Assembly: GCF_015207395.1 (NCBI RefSeq)
Contig: NZ_JADEWX010000002.1
Coordinates: 62,001 to 126,000, forward strand
Length of the DNA stretch: 64,000 nt
Direction: 5' to 3'
DNA from: Nodosilinea sp. LEGE 07088
Lineage (GTDB): Bacteria; Cyanobacteriota; Cyanobacteriia; Phormidesmidales; Phormidesmidaceae
The position numbers were made by a program, and so were the translations under genes. This document shows, piece by piece, positions 36,067 through 44,485 of the stretch (the stretch's first letter is position 1; every line of letters begins with the position of its first letter). The notes under the pieces were generated by a model. The model saw only the letters and a program-made list of their open reading frames with translations. It made no database searches and was not told the DNA's origin.

Positions 36067-37524
36067 TTAGTCGGTACAGATTTGGTAGCCCGTTGGCTGC
36101 CCGTCGGTCTCTCGTTTGGTCAGCAGGCCCTGTTCGAGCATTGACTTGAGAGTGTTGACTACCTGAAAGCGGTTTAACCCTAAAGCTGTCTCGATGGTAG
36201 CGAGAGGTGCCGTACCTGTTGCATCTAGATAGTCAAAAATGCGGGTTTCAATATCGTCGCTGGGGCTGGCGGCAAGGGAAGAACGTCCAGAAGCGTTGTG
36301 AAGATTTGCGATCGCTGGAGCAACTGCTTCGGGCTGGGAATTTTCTATCTCAGCTATTGAGGGCTCCGCAGCAGGTTCACTATGAATGACGTGATCCTCA
36401 GCTAGAACGGCCTCTAGAGATTCTACAACCTCAGCCAGCGGGGGCTTCACAGTAGCTTCGCTATTAGAGCCAATCTCTTCGGCTGGAGGGGGTGCTATGG
36501 ATTTGTCACCAGAGTCAACACTTGTCGATACGAGGTCTTCTAGGGGCTGTACTGGATCTGCATCCGCCTCTTCGCCGTGTAACCGGGCCTGGGCTTTGGG
36601 GTCTGGCTTGAGGGTGAGCTCATTGACCAACTCAGCTTGGGAGACTACAAAGCGATTAAATAGATTCCAAAGCTGTCGAGTGGCATCAGAGGTGGACTCT
36701 TTAGAGCGAGCCAGCAAAATATCGCTGCACACGTCTCGAAAATCGACACTTTCGGCCAAGGGTAAAATGCCGTGATCGTGACAGATAGTGGCAATCATCA
36801 GGCTAGGGCGTAGGCTAGACACCATGTCTGGCGCAGCTGACGACTGGAAAGCCTTCACTAGTTGCACAATTTGCAGAGCTGCGGAGCCGTCGATACCTAC
36901 TTTTTGCACCAAAATTTGCTGCTGAGCCAGTTCGTCAGGCTCGGGCATATTGATGGTGATTAAACGATCTTGCAGGGCATCTTGGGTGCCGTGCACACCG
37001 CAGTATTCTTCAGGGTTGGAGGTGAGAATGGCGCGGAAGTGGGGGCTAACGCGGATGTACTCAGCCCGGTTATTGCTGGGAGGCAGCACTAGCAGCTTTT
37101 CCTCCAGGGCCGATAGAAGCACGTTGTTGACTTCAGGACGAGAACGGTTGAACTCGTCGTATACCATGGTGAATCCTTCCCGGCAGGCCAAGGTCAGGCG
37201 CGAGTCAGTCCAGTTCTGGCGCAGCTCGTCTTCTACCTTGATAACGCTGTGGATGTAGTTATCGACTACTTTTTTACGGGTATAGCCTGACTGATTGCCG
37301 ATCAAGTCTGAGGTTTTGAACTCGTCATCCCCAAATAGCAGCATGATAGGACGGGCCAGTAGGTCAGCCAGGTGTAATGCCAGGGTAGTTTTGCCGGTGC
37401 CAGCAGGACCTTTGAGGTGTATCGAGTATCCCGACTGGAGGTATCGGAGGGCTCTAAGAGTAGTTCGCTCTAGGGTGGGGGTAGAGACGAAATTGCGGGG
37501 GCGGGCTTGTAAAACAGTGTTCAC
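36067..37524 (-). CDS. gvpN: Gas vesicle AAA+ ATPase GvpN with extra C-terminal winged helix
   Basis: 485 residues, against roughly 300-350 usually. The N-terminal MoxR-type AAA+ domain (1-305) has Walker A GPAGTGKT (39-46) and Walker B MVYDEFNR (120-127), so ATPase activity is expected. Beyond it is an acidic, Pro/Glu-rich linker (about 306-423) and a compact domain (424-480) that looks like a winged helix: [20 protein letters not shown], then [20 protein letters not shown]. The same domain ends GvpC, encoded just upstream; the two genes overlap in ATGA. GvpN drives vesicle enlargement with GvpC; the extra domain is not part of the textbook protein. Confidence 0.93.
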   Translation of the reverse strand: MNTVLQARPRNFVSTPTLERTTLRALRYLQSGYSIHLKGPAGTGKTTLALHLADLLARPIMLLFGDDEFKTSDLIGNQSGYTRKKVVDNYIHSVIKVEDELRQNWTDSRLTLACREGFTMVYDEFNRSRPEVNNVLLSALEEKLLVLPPSNNRAEYIRVSPHFRAILTSNPEEYCGVHGTQDALQDRLITINMPEPDELAQQQILVQKVGIDGSAALQIVQLVKAFQSSAAPDMVSSLRPSLMIATICHDHGILPLAESVDFRDVCSDILLARSKESTSDATRQLWNLFNRFVVSQAELVNELTLKPDPKAQARLHGEEADADPVQPLEDLVSTSVDSGDKSIAPPPAEEIGSNSEATVKPPLAEVVESLEAVLAEDHVIHSEPAAEPSIAEIENSQPEAVAPAIANLHNASGRSSLAASPSDDIETRIFDYLDATGTAPLATIETALGLNRFQVVNTLKSMLEQGLLTKRETDGQPTGYQICTD

Positions 37525-38669
37525 AGAATGGCTTCCTCTTGCACGAGATAGGAACGGTCTTGCTTGACCACGAGGTCCTTTTGAATGAGGGATCTCAGCG
37601 CGTCTACGGCCTGAAATCGGTTGATCCCCAGCTCAGTCTCAATTTCGCTGAGCCGGGCACCCTGAGATAAGTGCAGGTAGTTGTATACCACCTCTTCGAG
37701 GGAGGGGGGCTCAGGGGCAGCGGGAGCGATGATAGTGGCCACTGGAGCAGGACGGGCAGCAGCGGCAGCACGAACTGGAGGAACCTTAGCCGGTTTAGCT
37801 TTAGCCGCTGGAGCGGGCGCAGACTTGGCCGGGGACGCCTTAGCTTTAGCTGCTGGTTTAGCGGCAGGCTTAGGTTCAGCAACTGAGTGGGCTGATGCCA
37901 CAGGTCGAGTTGCGACGGGTCGAGTTGGCGGTTTGGCTACAGCGGGGGTTACAGCAGCCCCACCCCAAACCATATGCGATAACTGGGCTCTTTGGATCTG
38001 AAGCTGTTGCCGAAAGTCAGCCAATTCGTTGAACATGACTGCGACGGTATCGGTCAACACCTGGCGATCGCTGCGGCGCTGTTCCTGGTTGACTATGGCA
38101 GCCTCTTGGCGGACATCAGCTAGGTTTCTGAGAGTAGCCTGCACTTGCACCTGTAGGTCTTCGACATAGGCGATCAGCTGGGGTAAAAGTTCGGCCCTTA
38201 CCATGGCTTGATCTTGACGGTAGCCCGCCCGGTCTGCCGCGACCTGTTGCTGAATCTGACGCAGCTCTTGGGCAATGCCTAAACGCAGCTCGCTGACCGT
38301 GGCTTGCATGACCTGGCAGTCGTATTCCAGCTGTTGGCGTACTTCAACGGCACTGATTTTGCGCTCGGCTTGGTAGTTTGTCAGCAGTTCTTCGGTATTG
38401 GCCTGCAGCTGCTGCACATAATCTTGGCGGATCTGCTGCCGGGGCAAAATTTGGGCCTCGCGGTCTTCGGTAATTTGAGCCAACCGCAGGGTAGTGTTGG
38501 TTCGCAGGTCAACCATCAAGTCATTGAGGTCTTGGCGTAGCTGTACAGCCTGGGCCAGCCGGTTAGCCTGCCAGCGCTCCAAGTCGGTAGAGACTTGATC
38601 GCGCCGGTTGACCACCTCGCTCTGGCGTAGTTGTCGTTCGGCTTGCCACTGGTCATAAAGTGCTGTCAC
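37521..38669 (-). CDS. gvpC: GvpC-like gas vesicle protein with C-terminal winged helix
   Basis: 382 residues. Residues 1-235 are a long amphipathic helix rich in Gln/Arg/Glu/Leu ([34 protein letters not shown] and similar). They have degenerate repeats of about 33 residues, as in GvpC, which wraps and stiffens the GvpA shell. An Ala/Pro/Lys-rich basic linker (237-322) follows, then a winged-helix-like domain (323-375, [38 protein letters not shown]), close to that of GvpN. The assignment rests on repeat character and position between gvpA and gvpN. The stop overlaps the gvpN start by 4 bp (ATGA), so the two are translationally coupled. Confidence 0.82.
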   Translation of the reverse strand: MTALYDQWQAERQLRQSEVVNRRDQVSTDLERWQANRLAQAVQLRQDLNDLMVDLRTNTTLRLAQITEDREAQILPRQQIRQDYVQQLQANTEELLTNYQAERKISAVEVRQQLEYDCQVMQATVSELRLGIAQELRQIQQQVAADRAGYRQDQAMVRAELLPQLIAYVEDLQVQVQATLRNLADVRQEAAIVNQEQRRSDRQVLTDTVAVMFNELADFRQQLQIQRAQLSHMVWGGAAVTPAVAKPPTRPVATRPVASAHSVAEPKPAAKPAAKAKASPAKSAPAPAAKAKPAKVPPVRAAAAARPAPVATIIAPAAPEPPSLEEVVYNYLHLSQGARLSEIETELGINRFQAVDALRSLIQKDLVVKQDRSYLVQEEAIL

Positions 38670-38959
38670 AGAACTGCTCTCCCTTGGTGCAAATGAGACG
38701 GAGTGAAGAAATTGAGGTTAGTTAGGGTGGTAATGGAGAAGGGAACAGCGCAGAAAATTGATGAATGGTAGACTCTAAGAAACTGATATTTCAGCATCTT
38801 AAACGAAACACAAAGCGCTGTCCTTGGGCTTGCCAATGGCAGACTTGCCTTAAAGGACAATCAAGGCAGCATTAGCTCTAACTACCTGATTAAATTCAGG
38901 CTTTGAAGCTAAAACTGCAGTGGAAAATGATGTTCTATTGGGTTTAGATCGAGATTATG

Positions 38960-38987
38960 GGGCAGGTCAGCAGCAGATGACCTGCCC
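38960..38987 (-). promoter_or_regulatory. Hairpin in the gvpA-gvpC gap (attenuator or processing stem)
   Basis: 10-bp perfect stem GGGCAGGTCA...TGACCTGCCC with an 8-nt loop, 38 bp after the gvpA stop inside a 355-bp gap. No T-run follows, so partial termination or RNA stabilisation is more likely than complete stop. It would let gvpA mRNA exceed the downstream genes, matching the need for abundant GvpA. No gene lies in the rest of 38670-39024. Confidence 0.6.
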
Positions 38988-39024
38988 TAACTGCCCCAAT
39001 ATCGCGAAGAGGAGAGATGCTTTT

Positions 39025-39243
39025 CTAAGCAGCAGGTACAGCAGCTTGAGCGGTCAGGCCAACGGCTTCGGCGTACTTCAGGTAGGTGTCTACGGAGGCG
39101 ATTACAATGCGGGCTTCAATGGCAAGCAGTTCAATACCTACGAGAGAAACACGAACCCAAGCATCCACAACGATGCCTTTGTCTAGAATGCGGTCAACAA
39201 CTTCAGCCAAGCTGGAGGAAGAGTTTACTTTTTCAACAGCCAT
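39025..39243 (-). CDS. gvpA: Gas vesicle major structural protein GvpA
   Basis: 72-residue hydrophobic shell protein that polymerises into the gas vesicle wall. The core [54 protein letters not shown] is nearly invariant across cyanobacteria. Only one copy is present. A long 5' region separates it from the divergent TPR gene, and a hairpin follows. Confidence 0.97.
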   Translation of the reverse strand: MAVEKVNSSSSLAEVVDRILDKGIVVDAWVRVSLVGIELLAIEARIVIASVDTYLKYAEAVGLTAQAAVPAA

Positions 39244-39545
39244 GATTTTGAACCCCTAAACGATTTAGTGTGTGTAATTAAACTGCAAGGAGACTATCCT
39301 TCGGTGCCTCCGACTGCCACTGCAATGAAGCGGTAGAAACAGTCTCGGTACGTTGGGCTTATCCCTTGCACCTTTGTAGTTTGCCCATTCGCTTAGAACA
39401 GCTCACAATTTCGAATAAATGAATTTATTTATTGTTACTTGTGGTAAGTCTGATGATGCCTTGAAGGGGCTGTGGGCTTGACTTGCAGCCATTTTAGACC
39501 GAATGCCTGATAATAGATGCGCAGGTCTGAGGCTTAAGTATAGTC
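39244..39545. promoter_or_regulatory. Divergent gvpA/TPR promoter region with AT palindrome
   Basis: 302 bp carrying the gvpA promoter and the promoter of the TPR gene. A perfect inverted repeat AATAAAT-GA-ATTTATT at 39414-39429 is the only obvious operator-like element. A purine-rich AGGGG lies about 13 bp before the gvpA ATG. I could not place -35/-10 boxes reliably. Confidence 0.4.
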
Positions 39546-40019
39546 ATGATGGATGACTCGACCCTAGAGGTGCTGCTGCAAAGCTTAAAGCAGGAAGATG
39601 AATATCAGCGGGAGTTAGCCACGGCTGCCCTATGGCAAAGCTGGTTTTATCAAAAGGGTGATGTAGGCCACCAACGGTTGCAACAGGCTCAAGCCCTGAT
39701 CGATGAAGGGAGCCTAGATATGGCTGAGGATCTGCTGACGACCTTGGTGACTGAGCTATCCGATTTTGCTGAAGCCTGGAACCGCCGGGCTGTACTCTAC
39801 TTTTTACAGCATCGTTACCAGGAGGCTATGGCTGACTGTCAGCAGGTAGTTGCTCTGGTGCCCTATCATTTTGGGGCGCTCCATGGGCTGGGGCTTTGCC
39901 ATGCCGCGATCGGTCAGCATCGTCAGGCAATTGAGGCATTTCGACGAGCATTGGCTGTGCAACCCTACGCCTTGGTGAATCAGCGGCTAATTTTAGAATG
40001 TACGGCGCAGCTTGAGTGA
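39546..40019 (+). CDS. Small TPR protein, divergent from gvpA
   Basis: 157 residues, cytosolic. The N-terminal helical segment has a tryptophan motif (TAALWQSWFYQKGDVGHQRL), followed by about three TPR units (IDEGSLDMAEDLLTTL; FAEAWNRRAVLYFLQHRYQEAMADCQQVVALVP; FGALHGLGLCHAAIGQHRQAIEAFRRALAVQP). A protein-interaction scaffold; the partner is unknown. Sharing the gvpA upstream region could mean shared control, but this is only positional. Confidence 0.8.
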   Translation: MMDDSTLEVLLQSLKQEDEYQRELATAALWQSWFYQKGDVGHQRLQQAQALIDEGSLDMAEDLLTTLVTELSDFAEAWNRRAVLYFLQHRYQEAMADCQQVVALVPYHFGALHGLGLCHAAIGQHRQAIEAFRRALAVQPYALVNQRLILECTAQLE

Positions 40020-40193
40020 GATTCGGAAAGGTTTGCCTATGGGCGCGAGTGATGGCTATGGGACATGTCTGAGGGATATATACTCTGTTCGGGTGACCAA
40101 ATGTCATCGGAGGCTGCAGATTTCCTGATGATGGCAACTTGAGCCGTTGGGTAACTAACTGTGTGGTGGGTTTAGATCACGTTACTCTCAGAG

Positions 40194-41594
40194 ATGCCTA
40201 TGCCGGAGATAGCCATGCCAGATCATGCCGCCACTCTTCAAGCTTGGCTAGAAGAGCGAGATGTTCGCTTTATGCGAGTGGTGTGGTGTGATAATGGCAA
40301 TATGATTCGCGGCAAGGCGATGCATATTGATGCCTTGACCCGCCAATTGCATCAAGACTTCACCTGCTGTGGTGTAGGGCTATCGGCGGCACAGCAAGCA
40401 ATTTCGGTAGTGGCCGATGTGGTTGCCCCAGGCAGTGGGCTAGGCCCAGTGGGTGAGGTCTGGTTGGTACCGGTTTGGGAAACTGTGCAAATGTTGCCCT
40501 ATGCTCCTGGTCAGGCGCGGGTGATGGGGGAAATGGTAAAAGATGGGCAACCCTGGCCCTGGTGTGGGCGACAGTTTTTGCGTCGCATGGTGCAGCGGGC
40601 GGCAGACCGTGGCTTAGTGATAAAGGCTGCTTTTGAACCTGAGTTTTATCTGCTGCGGCGAGACGATGATCTGATTCAGCCCGCTGATACGAGCCCGTTT
40701 GCGGCCACTCTGGCGATGGATATACATCAGGGGGTGGTGATGGCGATCGCCGATGCCTTGAGTGCCCAGGGTCTTGCCGTTGAGCAGTACTACCCGGAGT
40801 CGGGGCCGGGGCAGCAGGAAATTTCGGTACGCTACACCGATGCCCTGGCAGCGGCTGACCAGCATATTGTTTATCGTGAAACGGTCAAAGCTGTGGCCTA
40901 CCAGCATGGTCTGGTAGCCTCTTTTGTGCCGAAGCTATTTGAGGCCCACGCGGGTAGCGGCTGCCATCTGCATTTGAGCGTGTGGCAGGGCGATGGGCCA
41001 GGCCAGGCCCCAGCGGGTCAACGCAATCTCATGCCTGGGGAGAATGGAGGACTCTCGGCGATCGCCCAGTCGTTTACCGCTGGGTTATTGCACCATTTGC
41101 CGGGGCTGATGGCGATCACAACCCCCAGCCCCAATTCCTACCGTCGCTTACAGCCCCACTGCTGGAGTGGAGCCTATCGAGTTTGGGGCATGGACAATCG
41201 GGAGGCGGCCCTGCGGGTGCCCAGCAACTTGAACTTCCCAAGCCCCACCCACTTAGAGCTGAAAACCGTAGATGGGGCGGCTAACCCCTATTTAGCCCTG
41301 GGAGGCGCGATCGCAGCAGGGCTAGACGGCATTGCCCTAAGCACCCCCCTCCCCGACCCGGTACAGCAAGACCCGGGTAGTTTGTCAGAGGCAGAGCGCC
41401 GCGATCGCGCCATTGACCTGTTGCCTCAGTCTCTAGATGAGGCGATCGCAGCTTTAGAAAACGATGCTATTTTGCTAGACGCGCTGGGCAAACCCCTGGC
41501 CCAGACTCACCTGGCTGTGCGGCGGGCAGAGCTAGCCGCCATGCAGGGGATGACTCTCGAAGCAGAATCAAAGCTATTGCTAGATCGATATTAA
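40194..41594 (+). CDS. Glutamine synthetase-family enzyme (glutamate-amine ligase type)
   Basis: 466 residues. GS fold: beta-grasp N-terminus (MRVVWCDNGNMIRGKAM), then the catalytic domain with FEPEFYLL, QQEISVRY (metal-binding Glu), AHAGSGCHLHLSVW (ammonia and glutamate site), NSYRRLQPHCWSGAYRVWG (ATP and glutamate binding), and REAALRVPS. It differs from main GlnA (usual FDGSS motif absent) and resembles gamma-glutamylpolyamine or GlnT-like ligases. It probably joins glutamate to an amine other than ammonia; substrate unknown. No polyamine genes adjoin it. Single transcription unit. Confidence 0.85.
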   Translation: MPMPEIAMPDHAATLQAWLEERDVRFMRVVWCDNGNMIRGKAMHIDALTRQLHQDFTCCGVGLSAAQQAISVVADVVAPGSGLGPVGEVWLVPVWETVQMLPYAPGQARVMGEMVKDGQPWPWCGRQFLRRMVQRAADRGLVIKAAFEPEFYLLRRDDDLIQPADTSPFAATLAMDIHQGVVMAIADALSAQGLAVEQYYPESGPGQQEISVRYTDALAAADQHIVYRETVKAVAYQHGLVASFVPKLFEAHAGSGCHLHLSVWQGDGPGQAPAGQRNLMPGENGGLSAIAQSFTAGLLHHLPGLMAITTPSPNSYRRLQPHCWSGAYRVWGMDNREAALRVPSNLNFPSPTHLELKTVDGAANPYLALGGAIAAGLDGIALSTPLPDPVQQDPGSLSEAERRDRAIDLLPQSLDEAIAALENDAILLDALGKPLAQTHLAVRRAELAAMQGMTLEAESKLLLDRY

Positions 41595-41775
41595 GCGGTC
41601 AGGTATCCCCCACGAAACCCAGATCCCGAGCCCGATGAAGGAGGCTAGTACTCTGGGGTGGAAATAGACCTACTATCCAAGAGTAGAGCCAAAGAAATTG
41701 AGCTGCCATGGCAAGACTCGCTGCTGCCCCCATCACGCTAACCGCAGAAGACTAGAGCATCGGTACAGGATGGCT

Positions 41776-41843
41776 AAAAACCCGGTTTCTTTGTCACTGC
41801 CCTAACGGCATGACTGGCATTCTGGCTGAAAAACCGGGTTTCT
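41776..41843. repeat. Paired AAACCCGGTTT-type intergenic repeats
   Basis: Two related copies: tggctaaaaacccggtttct (from about 41771) and tggctgaaaaaccgggtttc (from about 41825). Their 11-bp cores aaacccggttt and aaaccgggttt are reverse complements, so the pair can also fold. They lie between convergent glutamine-synthetase-like and gshB genes, and a degenerate copy occurs near 23.03 kb. This is a dispersed short repeat of filamentous cyanobacteria. No gene lies in 41595-41854. Confidence 0.6.
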
Positions 41844-41854
41844 GTACCGGTGTT

Positions 41855-42832
41855 CTAGGTGTTGGGACCGTATTCTCCCTGCTCGACCCAGGTACTTACC
41901 TGGTCGCCCAAGCGCACATCGTTGAGGCGATCGATCTCGCGGATGCCGGTGGGGCTGGTGACATTGACCTCGGTGAGGTAGCCGCCAATGATATCGATGC
42001 CGACAAAATAGAGGCCATCGCGCTGGAGGGTGGGGGCGAGCTGGCGGCAGATATCGAGTTCGCGATCGGTAATGTCGGCCTTGGCGATGCGGCCACCCAC
42101 CGCCATGTTGCCGCGAAACTCGCTGCCGGTGGGGATGCGGTTGACCGCGCCGATAGGCTCGCCGTCGAGCAAAATGATCCGCTTGTCGCCGTCTTTGGCG
42201 GCGGGCAGGTAGGTCTGCACCATCACGGGCTCCTGGCCCTGGCGGGTGCTGATTTCGACCATGGAGTTGAGGTTGCGATCGCCCGCCTGCAAAAATAAAA
42301 TACCCTCTCCGGCTTTGCCCCCCAGGGGCTTGAGCACCGCCGACCCCCACCGCTCTACGGTGGCGCGAATCACCGCCTTGCTCTGGCTGACAATGGTTTC
42401 GGGAATCGCCTCGGTAAACTGGAGGGCATACATTTTTTCGTTAGCGGCCCGCAGCCCCTGGGGGGCATTGATTACGCGAGTCTTAGCTGGATTCACGTAG
42501 TCAAGAATGTAGGTGGCGTAGAGGTAGGGCACGGTGACCGGCGGGTCGGTGCGCATAAATACCGCATCCATCTCTTCGAGGGGGCGCTGCACCAGGTCAC
42601 CCAGCTCAAACCAGGGGGAGGGGGCTTGCCACAGGCCGTCCACCAGCTCTACCGGGGTGAGCTGCACCCGCTGTATCAGCGCCAGGGCCTTAGCCTCTAC
42701 CACGCTGAGGGCGTTCGCCGCTGTAATCCAAACCTCATGGCCCCGGGCCTGGGCGGCTTCCATCATGGCGACACTGGTATCGTGGCCGGGGTCGAGGCGG
42801 TGGATGGGGTCGATGATGAAGGCGAATTTCAC
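41855..42832 (-). CDS. gshB: Glutathione synthetase
   Basis: 325 residues; ATP-grasp enzyme joining gamma-glutamylcysteine and glycine. Typical N-terminus MKFAFIIDPIHRLDPGHDTSVAMMEAAQARGHEVW, ATP-site LKPLGGKAGEGI, and the C-terminal metal and substrate loop YFVGIDIIGGYLTEVNVTSPTGIREI are present. Full length, single gene, convergent with the glutamine-synthetase-like gene. Confidence 0.95.
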   Translation of the reverse strand: MKFAFIIDPIHRLDPGHDTSVAMMEAAQARGHEVWITAANALSVVEAKALALIQRVQLTPVELVDGLWQAPSPWFELGDLVQRPLEEMDAVFMRTDPPVTVPYLYATYILDYVNPAKTRVINAPQGLRAANEKMYALQFTEAIPETIVSQSKAVIRATVERWGSAVLKPLGGKAGEGILFLQAGDRNLNSMVEISTRQGQEPVMVQTYLPAAKDGDKRIILLDGEPIGAVNRIPTGSEFRGNMAVGGRIAKADITDRELDICRQLAPTLQRDGLYFVGIDIIGGYLTEVNVTSPTGIREIDRLNDVRLGDQVSTWVEQGEYGPNT

Positions 42833-43012
42833 AGGGGTTGCTCATTACTCCAGATAGAGTTCTAGCATCCCACACCCGGCTTGGAAATGAGGCGCGGCTG
42901 AGGAAGTGGGGACGGACAATTGTGATCGGATTTTTAACCGTTTGTGCGTACTCTAAAGAACAAGGATTGGCGAATAACCGTCCCCCTGTTTCATCCTTCG
43001 GTGAGGTAACCC

Positions 43013-43492
43013 ATGAGCGACTATGCGATCGCAGATCTGCAAACCCTGGTCAAAGCCCCCATGATGACCGGGCTTTCGGTAGCTATGGTCGATATGGGCA
43101 TTGTGTCCACGGCCATCGAAGCGGCGGCCATGGCCAAGCACATTGCTGGGGCGGCTGAGAAATACCCCCAAAATTCCATCATTCAGGCCGCCTTTTCTGA
43201 AGAGGCCCTCAAGCAAAAACAGGTCAAACTCGACAAGCCCGAGATCAAGCCCGAAGACGTCGAGTCAGGGGCCATGATCGACCATGCGATCGCCGATATC
43301 AATGCTGCTCTGGCAGTGGTAGCGGGTCAGGCCAGCGAAGCCGAAGTTGCCGAGTACAAACAGTTTATCTACGACTGCGGTGTGGCCGTAGCCGAGGCGG
43401 CGGGTCAGGGGCTATTTGGCTCTGGCCGCAATAAGGTCAGCGAGGCGGAGGCCGCAGCCCTGGAGAAGTTCAAAGTGGCCCTGGGGCTTTAA
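43013..43492 (+). CDS. Unidentified Ala-rich cytosolic protein
   Basis: 159 residues, ATG with GAGGT about 7 bp upstream. No signal peptide or membrane segment. Helical, Ala-rich: MDMGIVSTAIEAAAMAKHIAGAAEKYPQNSIIQAAF, then a Lys/Glu-rich middle (VKLDKPEIKPEDVESG) and another long helix. One Cys in FIYDCGVAVAEAAGQGLFG. I do not recognise a family, though the sequence has normal codon and amino acid character. It is followed on the same strand by a lipoprotein gene and another unidentified gene. Confidence 0.7.
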   Translation: MSDYAIADLQTLVKAPMMTGLSVAMVDMGIVSTAIEAAAMAKHIAGAAEKYPQNSIIQAAFSEEALKQKQVKLDKPEIKPEDVESGAMIDHAIADINAALAVVAGQASEAEVAEYKQFIYDCGVAVAEAAGQGLFGSGRNKVSEAEAAALEKFKVALGL

Positions 43493-43698
43493 TCTGCACT
43501 GAGACAGATGGCGACCTAATGCCTGGAGTCTAAGCTTAGAACACTCCGGTAAATCTTGCCCCTAACGCTTTTCGTTAAAAGATAATGCCGGCTTACAGAA
43601 GCGTCAGGTTTCTGTGGCAGGGTCAAAGGTAGTTCCCAGGGATAGCCGGGTGTTATCTGTGGCTATTCCATTTTTTTGCTTGTGTAAGGAGAGTGGTT

Positions 43699-44427
43699 AT
43701 GAGTTTTACCCGCTGGTTACGGCGGCTGGCGCCCCTCATGGTGTGCTTGCTGCTGCTAGTTACGGCCTGTACGTCGGCCCCATCTAAATACGACCAGGTG
43801 CAAGAAGATACCACCGGGTTTGGTTCACCCGCAGCGGTCGATAAAAAAGCTGAGAAGGGCGGTACCTTCAACCAGTTTTTCCCCGACAGCCAGGAGGGCT
43901 ACACCGTTACGCCCTACCAGGAGAAGAAAGGGTTTGCCGAGTACAAGCTTGAGCAGAGCGGCAAGACCCTGGCCATGCTTACCATTAGCGACACTACCAG
44001 CTTGCCTGCCGCCGCCGAGAAATATACCTCAGCCACCGAGTCGATCGACGGCTTTCCGGCGGTAGACCAGGGCACTACCGGCACTGGGTTGTTGGTTAAC
44101 GGTCGCTACCAGGTCAAGGTGCTTTCCCGCGATCCAGCCTTTGCTAAAGCAGATCGGGTTGCCTGGCTACAAAAGTTTGACCTCAAAGGACTGGCTGAGC
44201 TCAAAGGAGCTATTACCCCGGCGGGCAAGGCGGCGGCCCTATCTAGGCCTCCGGCTAAGCCCGTCGCCAGTGCCCAAACCAAGGCTCCTAATACCGCCCT
44301 CGTTCCAGCTCAGTCGGCTCCCAGCGCCGCGCCTAAGGCTCCCGATACGGTAGTCACCCCAGCAAAGCCAGCAATTAAGGCGCCTCCAGCGCCGAGCACC
44401 GATCCCATCCTTCAGTCGGCTTCCTAA
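43699..44427 (+). CDS. Lipoprotein with Pro/Ala/Lys-rich tail
   Basis: 242 residues from ATG 43699, with AAGGAG eight bases upstream (43685-43690). Lipoprotein signal MSFTRWLRRLAPLMVCLLLLVTAC. The mature domain (about 25-165) carries a compact alpha/beta pattern: GGTFNQFFPDSQEGYTVTPYQEKKGFAEYKLEQSGKTLAMLTISDT. A disordered Pro/Ala/Lys tail follows (about 170-240). Probably membrane-anchored in the periplasm or thylakoid lumen. I do not recognise the family. It lies between two unidentified cytosolic proteins in the same orientation. Confidence 0.72.
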   Translation: MSFTRWLRRLAPLMVCLLLLVTACTSAPSKYDQVQEDTTGFGSPAAVDKKAEKGGTFNQFFPDSQEGYTVTPYQEKKGFAEYKLEQSGKTLAMLTISDTTSLPAAAEKYTSATESIDGFPAVDQGTTGTGLLVNGRYQVKVLSRDPAFAKADRVAWLQKFDLKGLAELKGAITPAGKAAALSRPPAKPVASAQTKAPNTALVPAQSAPSAAPKAPDTVVTPAKPAIKAPPAPSTDPILQSAS

Positions 44428-44485
44428 TAAATCGGCAGCTCAATCCGCAGTGATCTCAGCAACGGCAAACCATAAGGAGTAAGTT

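Noticed and set aside
41802-42350. 182-residue minus-strand frame inside gshB
   Set aside because: Out-of-frame shadow of the well-supported glutathione synthetase.
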